Positions 27,501 to 35,946 of a DNA stretch of 46,866 nucleotides are shown here, one piece after another (within the stretch, counting starts at the first letter, position 1; each line of letters starts with the position of its first letter). Both the position numbers and the translations under genes were made by a program. The notes beneath the pieces were generated by a model, which worked only from the letters and a program-made list of their open reading frames with translations, had not been told where the DNA came from and ran no database searches. Source of the DNA: Candidatus Lokiarchaeota archaeon. Its GTDB lineage: Archaea; Asgardarchaeota; Thorarchaeia; Thorarchaeales; Thorarchaeaceae. The DNA lies in the NCBI GenBank assembly GCA_014730275.1, contig WJIL01000097.1:1-46866 (forward strand), in the 5' to 3' direction.

Positions 27501-30500
27501 ACGTATCCACGGGTCGTCAGGACCGAGATGAGTCTAATGTATGGTGGTGGACAAGACTTCCTGAACTTCGGTTTCAGAATCAGGGAATCATGGAGTACAG
27601 ATGATGACCTAGATGAATGGACACTAACAGTTGATTCGGGGGACTTAGATGATGATGATAACGGAGAGATCGTCATAGGTGACTATGACAATAACGTCTA
27701 CGTCTTTGAGAATCTCGTGAATAACACATACAAGCGCATGTATCAATCATTTGACTTGAATCATACTGTCACAACCGATGAAAGTCCATATCTCTATGAT
27801 GAACTGGAAGGCATATCTGGTGAGTTCACACGTAGAATCTGGGATCACGCAAAACACCTCTTGGCAGGAGTGGACCTCGACAAGGATGGCCTGAAGGAAT
27901 TCATTGTAAGCTCAGGCTTGCAACTCTACGTTTTCGAGGACATGAACCTAACCGGAGGGGACCAGATGGAGTTTGTGTACTCCATAGACCTCAGAAACTC
28001 AGAATTCGTGGGTGAACCGGGTTGGAACCAAGTTGAGGAGATAACTGCTATCGCACAAGGTAATGACCTGGACTACGACTCCCGCAAAGAGCTCATAGTA
28101 GGCGCAGGACCATATCTCTTTGTGTTCAATGTTCCGAATAATGATTTCAATGGAACAGAGAAAAATGACTATTTCGTAACGCAGCCCAGTCTCGATGGTA
28201 GATATTACCTTCTAGGAAACCCCTATTCCGACAAGTACGAGTACGCTTCCATTCAGACAATTGCTGTAGGTGACACCGACAATGATGCATATCGGGAAAT
28301 TATCCTTGGTGGAACCAATGACACCCGCTATCAGCGAGAGACCGGATTTGCATACATCTACGAATCACAAGGTGGTACATTCCACAAGGTGTGGGAGGCA
28401 CCACCGGAGGTGGTCAAATGGAATCCTGTATCAGTTATCAAAATCGATGACCAAGACTATGATAGCTATCAAGAAATAATCATTGGCCACACCAAGGGAT
28501 TTGACATCTGGGAATGGATTCCTGCGACAGATTCCAAGTATCAGAAAACGGAGTACGTAACTGCATCTCCAAACTACCCCATTATCCCGGTCAATCATAC
28601 ATTGCGAGGAACGGAATCTTTTGACATCACAGACAGAGCTCATTCAAGTCTGACGAACGGCAGAGGTAGTTTCAGCAATTACGTGATGCATGTCTATACC
28701 AACGAGACCATTCCTTCAACCGAAACCAATGAAATCCAGGAAAGCAAGCTCTACTGGAAGAAATATGACAAGACAACAGGTGAATGGTCCTTTGGACAGC
28801 CGCTTTACGCTAATCCATATGGTGAGAAGGGTGAACTCGGTCATGACGACCAGCCCACAGTAACTACTACTGATGCTGGAGAAATCTATGCTGCATGGAG
28901 AGTGGTAGACGAATTCGGTGATTGGTATCTGTACGCTGCAAAGTTCGATATAGCAACCGAAACATGGCAAGATCCACTTAGATTAACAAGCGGAGTTGGG
29001 TACGAATATCGGCATTATCCAGAAATCTTCGAGTTCAACTCAACACACATGGGTATTGCCTATGTAAAGCGTATCATCTGGGGAAGTGATGTAATCCCCA
29101 TTTCAAGCGTCCTATACTTCAGCAAAGGCATGACGGCAGGAGTTACTGGTCACGAGATATACTTCAAGCAAGTTGGAGATCTATGGGTCCACTCGATATC
29201 CATTACTCGAACCGATGAAGGGAATTTCATTTTAGCCATGGCTGCAGAAAACCGAGGGCTCAACAAGCTGGACTATGATATCTGGACACTTGAACTGAAC
29301 GGCAGTATGTGGGCAGGGAACAACAGCATTCATCAAGCAACCTCATCCCGTAATGATGAGCTCTTCCCCGACATTGACCAGCTTGAATCAGAAGACAATT
29401 CACTAGTGGTCATATATGAATCGGTAACATCACCATATGAGAGAAGGATAGGTATGGCTGCAAGTACCGATGGGGGGTTGAGTTGGGGACATCAAGATAA
29501 TCTGAATGTTATTCCCAAATTTGTCGAAAGGATAGAGCATCTAGACACAGGTCAGGTCTCGTATCAATGGGACACATCGGTCTATACTGGTCTACGATCT
29601 TTCTCACCAACAGTCGTAGCAATGGATGGAGAAGGATTCATGTATGCCTTCGTTTGGACATTCAGCGAAGCGCAGATCAATTTTGCTGACTACACATTCA
29701 ATCTGGGTTGGCCGATGTATGGCATCAATCCACAATCAGATTGGACAGGGAACCACTTAGGCCCTGTAAAAGACCTTGATACTGGTGATTCGGATAAAGA
29801 TGGTAGAAAGGAGATTGTAGCTGGATGGGATAACCAAGTTGGATCATACGAGCTCAAGTCCTCCACTAACGAAACAGGATTCATGACCTATCGGGAGGTC
29901 TGGTTATCTGAGACCTATGAGAACTCGTTCAATGGACTGACCGTCTATGACTCCAACGGGAATGGCTGGCCAGAGATTGCTGTTGCCACAGGTAGGGGTG
30001 ATGTGTTTCTCTACGAATACCGGAAACCATCATCTGGTGCTACTGACTTGGTCTTTCCGGAACAGACCCTGAATACGAGCGTCGGTATCTATGGATCACT
30101 ACTTACCATCAACAAATGGGACTTCGATGCTGATTCGAAGGAAGAAATTCTACTTGGATCGCAGATAAACGGTAGTCTCATGGCCATTGATGATGACGGA
30201 ACAACACTATGGGAGAATACAGACGCTACGGGCAGGTACTTCTGGATTGACCTTATCGATCTCAACAATGATACTGCTCCAGAGGTCATTGGTCGATCCC
30301 AAGACACTCACCTCTATGCCATTGACGGTTCTACCGGCAATCAGCTCTGGAACTACTCTGCAGGTTCAGTCTACATCTACGGTGTTGACGGGGGCGATCT
30401 CACAGGTTCTGCAGATACGGAGCTCACGATTGGACTGTCTAACGGCAGTTTGGTGGTACTCTCAAACCAAGGTGATGTTATAGCAAGCCATAATGTGGCT

Positions 30501-32465
30501 GGAAGCGAAATTTATGGTGTTGAGCTTGGCCGCTTCACGGAGAGTAATACCACGCTTGCAGCCTTTGGTACGTACGGCGGAGAATTCACAGTTGTCAATC
30601 CACTTAATGGAACAACTGTATACACGGCTTCCAACATCATCCGGGGAGGGAGTTGGCCCAGTGAGATACATGCCTACGATTTCGATGAAGATGGAGTCAA
30701 AGAACTGGTCTTTGGGGACGAAGAAATCCGAATCCTTTCACTCACAACAGGAGAAATCTACTTCAACTCGACGGCCTACGGCGATATTCACCATGATATA
30801 TTCATTGAGGACTTCGATGGGGATACCAATGTGGAGATAGTCTCCTTCACACAATACAACGGTGTCTTCATGGTTGAACCTAAGGGTGGTGTCACCCAAT
30901 GGCATTATGATCCAGAGATTAGTGTGCTTCAAGATATAGATGTAGGATACTTAGGCGGGACAGGAACCCTAGACATAGCAGTTGTTAGTAGTGGAGGGTA
31001 TACTGTTGCGCTCGATGGTAAGAATGGCATCCCGATGTGGTTCCATGAGCTAAGTGAGCTCTATATTGGAGGCGTGGCGGCGAATCTTACAGGCGGGAAA
31101 TACGACAGATTAGCTGGGTCTAGTACATCAGGAAGGGTGTTTGGTTTCACTAGTCAGGAACAGCCAGCACCGGTTCTGGAACCAGCCTGGGTAGCCCACT
31201 CCGAATACATCACCTTCAATACTGGCAAAGAAACTCTTGATCAAGGAATTGCTGAAGATTTCAATGGAGATGCTGTAGACGAGATTCTGGTCAGCAATTT
31301 CGATAGGCATCTCAATCTATGGAATGCAACGACAGGCGAACTCATCTGGAACGTAAGTTTCAATGAGGGAATCGATTCAATCAGAGTTGGCAATGTAGAT
31401 GGCTCAGGATATTTGGATGTGGGAGTTCTTCTCAACGAGCTATTCGTGATTGTGAAAGGCGAAAGCGGTGCGAATATCACTGAATTCCAGGTTCCAGATG
31501 GGTTCCAAGTTGCAGACTTCTACATAGATGAATTCAACGCAGGACACACTGGTGATGAACTGGCTGTAACATATGAGAGATATCTACCCTACCTCGGCTA
31601 TGTAGCATGGTACGATGATTCAGGCTCAGAGATGTATCGTAGCAAGCAGAATGTAACAAACTGGGGCAACTCCATGGCTATTGGGCGATTCACCAATAGC
31701 GGAACCCTGGATGTGGCCATTGGTGGCTACAATAACATCGTGAAAGTATTCAGAGGAACTGATGGCAGCTATGTACAAGAGTACAATCTTGGAGATTACA
31801 TCTACGAAATTGTTCCAGGATACTTTGATGGAGACAACTATGAAGACATAGCTCTCCGTGGAAGCGACTATGACATTACCGTAGTGGAACAAGCGGGGAA
31901 TAGCATGCTGTTTGACGTACCTGTGGATTCAAGATTCAGGAGCTATCACGCTGCTGACGTGGTGGCCGGAGACGGAGTGGATGAGCTGCTGGTGAACATT
32001 GAGGAACTCGGTATCATAGGATATGATAACGCTGTTAACGAGGTATGGAGATTTGACTCCGCTACGACCCTGCCAGAGCAGCTGGCATCAGTACGGATCA
32101 GCGATTGGGGCAGTGATGGTGTAGAAGACGTTGTATTCACAAACTGGAACTACATCAATGTGATAAATGGCTCAACTCAGAATCTAGCATGGCACTATCT
32201 TGGCTCCGATGGTGTCTATGATCCGATGATAGGCAATTTCGACTCAGCCAGTACTCCAGAAGATATAGCATATCTATCTGACAGTAAGGTGGTCATTGTG
32301 TCCGGGTCTGAAACACCGTTGACATCACCTTCATCCCCAGAAGCAGCCGAGCTTGAACCATCAATCATAGAGCAGATAGCATCCACCTCGATTGCTGTCA
32401 CTCCGCTCATATTGCTGATGGTGGCACCACTGAGTATCTACTGGAGAAGAAAGGAAGAGAAATAG
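24546..32465 (+). CDS. Giant surface protein of FG-GAP/VCBS beta-propeller repeats with C-terminal anchor
   Basis: 2639 aa. ATG directly follows the upstream stop, with GGAGGGAGAGG as ribosome-binding site. A signal peptide ends near ALPATNTDGD. Repeats follow the integrin-type pattern of a calcium loop and a strand: DVDKDYRPDIIAGT, DSNNNGLPEIIAGT, DLDDDGDLDIIMNY, DTDNDAYREIILGG, DSDKDGRKEIVAGW and many more to the end. Several also look PQQ-like (ATGELIWNVSF, STGNQLWNYSA). Residues about 1350-1700 resemble a sialidase-type propeller with an Asp-box (STDGGLSWG near 1640). A membrane helix near the end (SIAVTPLILLMVAPLSIYW) precedes RRKEEK. Several propellers in tandem would form a long extracellular binding rod. 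Ligand and role are unknown. Confidence 0.82.
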   Translation: MKHRVTSIILLAFLSVSVVSIVPALPATNTDGDVVSTPSTPLNDVPEDIEPKVKDLLADEQQTKYPADTDIGKALGNRENLYSKVFEPWKSKAAIHSVAYHEETGFLALGGGYLYDNEIHIYRLNTETGYFDKVWDSGDGIIQSDVLSLDFADTDLNDFLEIVAGSSDGHFYVFEQRHIYDPETNTENMFDHVYTSPWMFRVFDVEVEDVDKDYRPDIIAGTWEGVYLFEYDTHSGYPFTEEHWIEYRRVWHSGSLNGERVYSIEAGDSNNNGLPEIIAGTREGTVYVFENDGLTTIINGQPFPLVQDNAYYLNWTSENYTWTPIRDMALGELDGTSGDEIALVASGQGILTLDWNSNRRTYDYEKVYKEYAEWETFGHWALDYWVDKVVQAKNVTYHDPNNASIVESEPINYVWGGSYFIPNASVYPYNTGMAWETDGNYSTFDSSIAGVDNATAIVDFGKDEEGTGGANSMPDIIMAFRNTLSTDVLDDLNFSVGQSSTDFEQISADRFTIDGNLLRIDVDDALQRRKWDWFRYAKISVFNGATYEINSLELQQVYNLLTDALSVTIGPLRRNAYAYFSGTEESDKIIAGTATGKYIGISYDSMNDDFDIIFDSGEDERYTEGTGIWDLVNVQTMTDVPIWRYLFNPNPDGFVPPLFQIPSGKAYTSWSYGRHNLLGAPNYFVGTNESEIAALNMLGQMDSEINSYLSPVNTYLSGAGSEKPSVAVEMPFIDTNQFSRMPVVAVSSYDPGVNPTWSAASLSTAKINFFYRSTQNTSAPFSERVSISDVDTTGAITELLGVSQTTPKMHFVDVDGDEDKDMVFTNGRVYLARNLLQENGGYTNDLSLSIVHDYFKGINDVAPGKGWGQPHMFDLDDDGDLDIIMNYVDRAGATAFLNEGTEQNPHWVEDDNIFSNNRPQTSLRYNNFTDIRIVPTGKGYTLDVYADVNNFDVDVDYTMVAYDLDNSYTLWAEPIFDAVDSYIAATYPRVVRTEMSLMYGGGQDFLNFGFRIRESWSTDDDLDEWTLTVDSGDLDDDDNGEIVIGDYDNNVYVFENLVNNTYKRMYQSFDLNHTVTTDESPYLYDELEGISGEFTRRIWDHAKHLLAGVDLDKDGLKEFIVSSGLQLYVFEDMNLTGGDQMEFVYSIDLRNSEFVGEPGWNQVEEITAIAQGNDLDYDSRKELIVGAGPYLFVFNVPNNDFNGTEKNDYFVTQPSLDGRYYLLGNPYSDKYEYASIQTIAVGDTDNDAYREIILGGTNDTRYQRETGFAYIYESQGGTFHKVWEAPPEVVKWNPVSVIKIDDQDYDSYQEIIIGHTKGFDIWEWIPATDSKYQKTEYVTASPNYPIIPVNHTLRGTESFDITDRAHSSLTNGRGSFSNYVMHVYTNETIPSTETNEIQESKLYWKKYDKTTGEWSFGQPLYANPYGEKGELGHDDQPTVTTTDAGEIYAAWRVVDEFGDWYLYAAKFDIATETWQDPLRLTSGVGYEYRHYPEIFEFNSTHMGIAYVKRIIWGSDVIPISSVLYFSKGMTAGVTGHEIYFKQVGDLWVHSISITRTDEGNFILAMAAENRGLNKLDYDIWTLELNGSMWAGNNSIHQATSSRNDELFPDIDQLESEDNSLVVIYESVTSPYERRIGMAASTDGGLSWGHQDNLNVIPKFVERIEHLDTGQVSYQWDTSVYTGLRSFSPTVVAMDGEGFMYAFVWTFSEAQINFADYTFNLGWPMYGINPQSDWTGNHLGPVKDLDTGDSDKDGRKEIVAGWDNQVGSYELKSSTNETGFMTYREVWLSETYENSFNGLTVYDSNGNGWPEIAVATGRGDVFLYEYRKPSSGATDLVFPEQTLNTSVGIYGSLLTINKWDFDADSKEEILLGSQINGSLMAIDDDGTTLWENTDATGRYFWIDLIDLNNDTAPEVIGRSQDTHLYAIDGSTGNQLWNYSAGSVYIYGVDGGDLTGSADTELTIGLSNGSLVVLSNQGDVIASHNVAGSEIYGVELGRFTESNTTLAAFGTYGGEFTVVNPLNGTTVYTASNIIRGGSWPSEIHAYDFDEDGVKELVFGDEEIRILSLTTGEIYFNSTAYGDIHHDIFIEDFDGDTNVEIVSFTQYNGVFMVEPKGGVTQWHYDPEISVLQDIDVGYLGGTGTLDIAVVSSGGYTVALDGKNGIPMWFHELSELYIGGVAANLTGGKYDRLAGSSTSGRVFGFTSQEQPAPVLEPAWVAHSEYITFNTGKETLDQGIAEDFNGDAVDEILVSNFDRHLNLWNATTGELIWNVSFNEGIDSIRVGNVDGSGYLDVGVLLNELFVIVKGESGANITEFQVPDGFQVADFYIDEFNAGHTGDELAVTYERYLPYLGYVAWYDDSGSEMYRSKQNVTNWGNSMAIGRFTNSGTLDVAIGGYNNIVKVFRGTDGSYVQEYNLGDYIYEIVPGYFDGDNYEDIALRGSDYDITVVEQAGNSMLFDVPVDSRFRSYHAADVVAGDGVDELLVNIEELGIIGYDNAVNEVWRFDSATTLPEQLASVRISDWGSDGVEDVVFTNWNYINVINGSTQNLAWHYLGSDGVYDPMIGNFDSASTPEDIAYLSDSKVVIVSGSETPLTSPSSPEAAELEPSIIEQIASTSIAVTPLILLMVAPLSIYWRRKEEK

Positions 32466-32467
32466 AA

Positions 32468-32526
32468 TCCAATCTGATTGGAGCGGTCGTGTCCCGGCAC
32501 ATAGGAGTCCTTGATTCCCAGCCGGG
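32468..32526 (+). terminator. Two inverted repeats after the giant-protein operon
   Basis: TCCAAT CTG ATTGGA (32468-32482) follows the stop by 2 nt. A second pair, CCCGGC (32493-32498) and GCCGGG (32521-32526), encloses a 22-nt loop and is followed by a pyrimidine-rich run. They may stabilise the 3' end or help termination of the 14-kb transcript. Confidence 0.4.
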
Positions 32527-32588
32527 TATCTTCCTTTCCTGTCTTGCGGCTATGGTGGGCTAGTGCTTAGATTCAGTAGCCTTTGCTC

Positions 32589-33008
32589 TCATTCTCCGAT
32601 GATTTTTATCAAGACGCGCTTGGGACGCCGTCCATCAAACTCCCCGTAGAAAATTCGTTCCCAAGTACCCAAGTCAAGCTTGCCATCAGTTATGGCAACA
32701 ACGACCTCACGCCCCATCACCTGGCGCTTGAGATGAGCGTCACCATTGTCTTCGCCCGTGCGATTGTGCTTGTATTGACTGATTGGCTCATGAGGAGCAA
32801 GATCTTCAAGCCACCGCTTGTAGTCTTCGTGAAGGCCGCTCTCGTTATCGTTTATGAAGACACTTGCAGTGATATGCATGGGATTTACGAGACACAAGCC
32901 TTCCTGAACACCACTTTCTTCAACGGCCTCCTGAACCTGGGGCGTCATGTGGATAAAATCCATTCGTTTGGGCACATTGAATGTCAGATATTTTGTATGA
33001 CTTTTCAT
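32589..33008 (-). CDS. YjbQ-family (UPF0047) protein
   Basis: 139 aa from ATG 33008 (GTG 33023 is a longer alternative). The complete family pattern is present: [18 protein letters not shown], then [16 protein letters not shown], then [21 protein letters not shown] and the ending [11 protein letters not shown]. Conserved His residues in HITA, KHN and AHLK fit the metal-binding trimer seen for this family. Members are annotated as secondary thiamine-phosphate synthase because overexpression can replace ThiE; the native role is unsettled. It is convergent with the giant-protein operon. Confidence 0.9.
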   Translation of the reverse strand: MKSHTKYLTFNVPKRMDFIHMTPQVQEAVEESGVQEGLCLVNPMHITASVFINDNESGLHEDYKRWLEDLAPHEPISQYKHNRTGEDNGDAHLKRQVMGREVVVAITDGKLDLGTWERIFYGEFDGRRPKRVLIKIIGE

Positions 33009-33067
33009 AATAGGACAAGACACAAGTTATCGTAAAAGGGTTGGCAACAATACGGAAAACACAGTTC

Positions 33068-33298
33068 TCATTCTTCCTCTTCTACAAGGCTGAATCCTTC
33101 AGCGATTTTTTCTTCTTTCCGCTTTTTGAGAAAGTTCTCGGCTGCAGCCTGACTTGGAAACTCTTTGGATGAACAATGTCCACTCGTGCCTATATTGCCG
33201 AATCGAATCGTGACAAAATTACCCCTAATTTCACCTGACCAGAATTTGAATTTCTCTTGGTTTTCATACCGTCCTGTTTTGTTGACGTCGGGAGTCAT
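33068..33298 (-). CDS. Stand-alone WGR-domain protein
   Basis: 76 aa, essentially one WGR domain: NKFKFW-type opening (EKFKFWSGEIRGNFVTIRFG), then NIGTSGHCSSKEFPSQAAAENFLKKRKEEKI and an acidic tail. In poly(ADP-ribose) polymerases and bacterial MolR-like proteins this domain binds nucleic acid ends or partner domains. Here the Trp of the name motif is shifted to KFW and the central G-R is GNF. No catalytic partner is adjacent. ATG 33298 is chosen; GTG 33307 is possible. It follows YjbQ's start by 60 bp on the same strand. Confidence 0.75.
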   Translation of the reverse strand: MTPDVNKTGRYENQEKFKFWSGEIRGNFVTIRFGNIGTSGHCSSKEFPSQAAAENFLKKRKEEKIAEGFSLVEEEE

Positions 33299-33467
33299 TC
33301 TTTGCACAGGTCCAATTAGATTACTCGGAATACGAGAGGATTAATCTTTTCCAAGTGAAATGAACAATTGCGGAGAATAGTAGGGAGAGAACGCTATGTC
33401 GACGGACAGATGAAAAAACACCGATAATTTCATTATATTCAGAAGAATCGTTTAGAGGTAGTAGTCG

Positions 33468-34106
33468 ATGTTAATTGAGGGAGAGAGAAAATTGGAAGAC
33501 TATCCTAAGGGTTATGAGATTTTCATTATGCAGTTGAAATCATCTAAATCTGTGCTCGCGGTATTTGTTCTATTAACTATCGCGTCTCTGTTTCTAAGAT
33601 ATAGGATTGATTGGTTTTTGCTCGACGCTCTACTAATCGGAGCGCTGTATTTTCTTACCATGTTTGTCGGCTTTGCAGTAGGTACGGCTGTTCATGAAAC
33701 AGAACATTTCAATGTGTTAAAGAGGTTCAAAATACCGGTAACTAATGTTGTCGCTCATAGGATAGCAAATGTTTCTTTCCATATTGACTGTTCAGATGAA
33801 ATAAGCCTAGAGGAAGCCTACGAAATATCAGCCGCATCGTTTCGGGGATGGAAACAACGCATCATAGAAACGGTTATTCTGGCAATCCTGGTCACATTGA
33901 ACATGCTAATTCCTTTTCCTTTCAACCTCGTCTTGGCGTTCCTGACATTCCTTGTTGCCCTGCAATTTCTAGGAGGGATCTGTGGGTGTTACTTGGTTGA
34001 AAGTCAAAAAACCGAAGGACTCTGCGTTTCACTGGCGAAAACAAGGAGTGGAGAGGACATTGAAGATATCATTAGATGGAACAAGGAACTAGTCGATACC
34101 AAGTAG
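33468..34106 (+). CDS. Membrane protein with HExxH motif, putative metalloprotease
   Basis: 212 aa. AGAGGTAG precedes ATG 33468 at good spacing. There are about four to five hydrophobic helices (about 28-46, 51-73, 130-145 and 147-175). The second runs straight into VGTAVHETEHFNVLKRF, an HExxH zinc motif at residues 76-80, so the active site would lie at the membrane face as in M48/M50-like or similar intramembrane peptidases. A clear third zinc ligand is not obvious; candidates are the His near 98 or the Glu residues near 115-120. The gene overlaps the end of a decayed gene on the other strand. The motif could be a chance match. Confidence 0.55.
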   Translation: MLIEGERKLEDYPKGYEIFIMQLKSSKSVLAVFVLLTIASLFLRYRIDWFLLDALLIGALYFLTMFVGFAVGTAVHETEHFNVLKRFKIPVTNVVAHRIANVSFHIDCSDEISLEEAYEISAASFRGWKQRIIETVILAILVTLNMLIPFPFNLVLAFLTFLVALQFLGGICGCYLVESQKTEGLCVSLAKTRSGEDIEDIIRWNKELVDTK

Positions 34107-34493
34107 TTGCCTGTTCTCATCCGTATCTTCAAATACCCGCCATTGAGCTACGAGGCCATCCCGGATCTTGGCGGTCCACAACGCAGGCCCATGAAGAATT
34201 TCCTCAGAGCATTCCGAATGGCCAACCATAATCACAAGGTCGTCCTTGGCAATGACACAAGAGAAAACGTTCCTATAATCGGTATAATTGTCGAAGAACT
34301 CGGTCCAGCCCTCTAGCATGACGTTCTTACCTTTAGCAGTATCTCCCTCAGTATCGATAAAGGAATGGTCTTCAGTCATCAATGAAGGAAGTCCCTTCAA
34401 GTCCTGCTCATTAATTCAATCATTGAATTCCAGGACGATTGATTTTGGATCGATAGCAGGTACTTCTCCTTCGCCATTCCACATGTTATCCAT
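34089..34493 (-). pseudogene. NTF2/SnoaL-like protein gene interrupted by an in-frame TGA
   Basis: From ATG 34493 the frame reads MDNMWNGEGEVPAIDPKSIV then LEFND, a TGA at 34418-34416, and continues INEQDLKGLPSLMTEDHSFIDTEG to the natural stop at 34089. The joined product of 134 residues has the length and pattern of SnoaL/NTF2-like proteins, where the segment around the stop is the first helix (typically ND or NRxD or ND-R-IN). A CGA-to-TGA change would explain it. The 3' part contains VMLEGWTEFFDNYTDYRNVF and VIMVGHSECS as expected. It is either a recent pseudogene, a strain-specific variant or a sequencing error. A shorter product from 34400 (TTG) would lack the first helix. Confidence 0.65.
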
Positions 34494-34800
34494 CTAGGAA
34501 ACGACAAATCCTCAGAGGAGAGAGTGGCTCTGACCAAAATGCATATATGGGAAACCACAGCCTCCTCGATTCGAATGAATAGAACACGGAGGTGCAGATA
34601 ATGATGGTTGTTAGAATTAATGCTATTTCGGAATCGGTTGATGTCTGCACTGGTGTTGCCGTGAACTAGAGGTTCACTGCTGCTTCTTGCTTATGTTGCT
34701 ACTTTGATATTCTCACACGTGGTGTCAGATGGGCTTCAGCAGCCTACACCATTCTAGAGACATCTTCTTGTTACTATTGCGCTACTGAATATGATCACGT
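34494..34800. other. Intergenic region with a short frame behind a consensus ribosome-binding site
   Basis: GGAGGT (34588-34593) precedes ATG 34601, which opens a 22-codon frame (MMVVRINAISESVDVCTGVA and two more) closed by TAG at 34667-34669. The same frame stays open for a further 45 codons after the TAG and is Cys/Tyr-rich. It may be a short peptide or a decayed gene. No other feature was found before the RIO kinase. Confidence 0.35.
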
Positions 34801-35628
34801 GTGAAACCAAACAAGAAATACAACAAAATGCCAATCGAGAAATTCAATCCCGATAAGGGAAGTGCCATACTTAGAAAACGGAAACAACAGAGAGGTGGCC
34901 GCAGAGGAAAAGACGTTGCTATTCATGAGCTGACCCTCGACACGGTTAGACAACATGCTATCAGTTTCGGCCTAGCGACCAGAGTAAGTTATCAAATCGC
35001 TGCTGGAAAGGAGGCTTCAATCTTCTTAGCAGGGTGGAAAGGACATCCTATCATCCTCAAGGCATACAGGCTGTGGAATAGTGCCCAGGCTTCGAAGAAA
35101 AGAGGTGCCTTTGCACAGGGAAAAATGGAAGCATTAGCTGTGAAAGAGTTCGATCTTCTCTGGAACAGTTTCCAAGCTGGAGTCAGGGTTCCAACACCGA
35201 TTTCAAGAGTAGGCAACTATCTCACGATGAGATTTGTCGGTGAGGGTACCAGTCCAGCACCGCAGCTGAATGATGTCGTACTTGACAGGCCCAATGAGGC
35301 TTTGGATGAGATTCTAGAACAGTATTATCTCTTCTATCGAGAAGTAAACTACGTTCATGGTGATCTCAGTCCATTCAACATCCTTTGGTGGAAGGATAAT
35401 CCATGGATTATCGATGTTCCTCAGGCCTACAAGGTTGACACCTACTGCTCCATGCACAAGGTAGAAGCACTCCTATACCGAGACATTAGGAACCTGTTGA
35501 AGTACTTTGACCAGTATGGAGTATACCGCGATGAAGATCAGATAGTGGATACCTTCCTAGAGGCCTACATTCCTGACAACATGCAACACTACAAAGAACT
35601 AGCGCCAGAAGGGAGTGAACTGCTGTGA
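34801..35628 (+). CDS. rio1: RIO1-type serine protein kinase
   Basis: 275 aa from GTG 34801. The RIO fold residues are all visible: the nucleotide-binding loop AAGKEASIFLA (68-77), the ATP Lys in IILKAYR (87), the catalytic loop YVHGDLSPFNIL (Asp188, Asn193) and the metal-binding IIDVPQA (Asp205). The GKEA form and the basic N-terminus (SAILRKRKQQRGGRRGK) place it with RIO1 rather than RIO2. RIO kinases act in late maturation of the small ribosomal subunit in archaea and eukaryotes. A small HTH gene follows after 66 bp on the same strand. Confidence 0.92.
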   Translation: MKPNKKYNKMPIEKFNPDKGSAILRKRKQQRGGRRGKDVAIHELTLDTVRQHAISFGLATRVSYQIAAGKEASIFLAGWKGHPIILKAYRLWNSAQASKKRGAFAQGKMEALAVKEFDLLWNSFQAGVRVPTPISRVGNYLTMRFVGEGTSPAPQLNDVVLDRPNEALDEILEQYYLFYREVNYVHGDLSPFNILWWKDNPWIIDVPQAYKVDTYCSMHKVEALLYRDIRNLLKYFDQYGVYRDEDQIVDTFLEAYIPDNMQHYKELAPEGSELL

Positions 35629-35694
35629 TACCAGATACAATCCTCTCAAGCTGGCGCATTTCACAGCTGAATATTCCATCAAGAGGTGAAAGAG

Positions 35695-35916
35695 ATGACA
35701 GCCGAATCATATACCGAACGTGAAATTGTGATACTGCAAGGCCTAGAAGAGGAGGGGCCTATGAGTCCTAAGGAGATAAGCGACAATCTCAACATTCCAC
35801 TACGCACTGTGACTCGGAATCTGAGGATTCTGAGAAAGAAGAGCCTCTGTCGGAAAATCCCGAACCTCCAAGATATGCGGAGCCCACTCTATGTGCGTCA
35901 AGGGGAACAATCGTAG
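35695..35916 (+). CDS. Small winged-helix transcriptional regulator
   Basis: 73 aa from ATG 35695, with GAGGTG 5 nt upstream (GTG 35686 is inside that site). The protein is a single winged helix: ILQGLEEEGPMSPKEISDNL, NIPLRTVTRNLRILRKKSL, then a wing ending RSPLYVRQGEQS. The pattern is typical of MarR/TrmB-like or ArsR-like archaeal regulators, but no effector domain is present. It is likely DNA-binding. Co-directional with the RIO1 gene; its targets are unknown. Confidence 0.75.
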   Translation: MTAESYTEREIVILQGLEEEGPMSPKEISDNLNIPLRTVTRNLRILRKKSLCRKIPNLQDMRSPLYVRQGEQS

Positions 35917-35946
35917 ATGAAAGAGGTAATTTGCTTGCTGCATTAA

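Noticed and set aside
34416-34418. TGA as selenocysteine in the NTF2-like gene
   Set aside because: The family position is not Cys, and no selenocysteine element was recognised; a CGA-to-TGA mutation is simpler.
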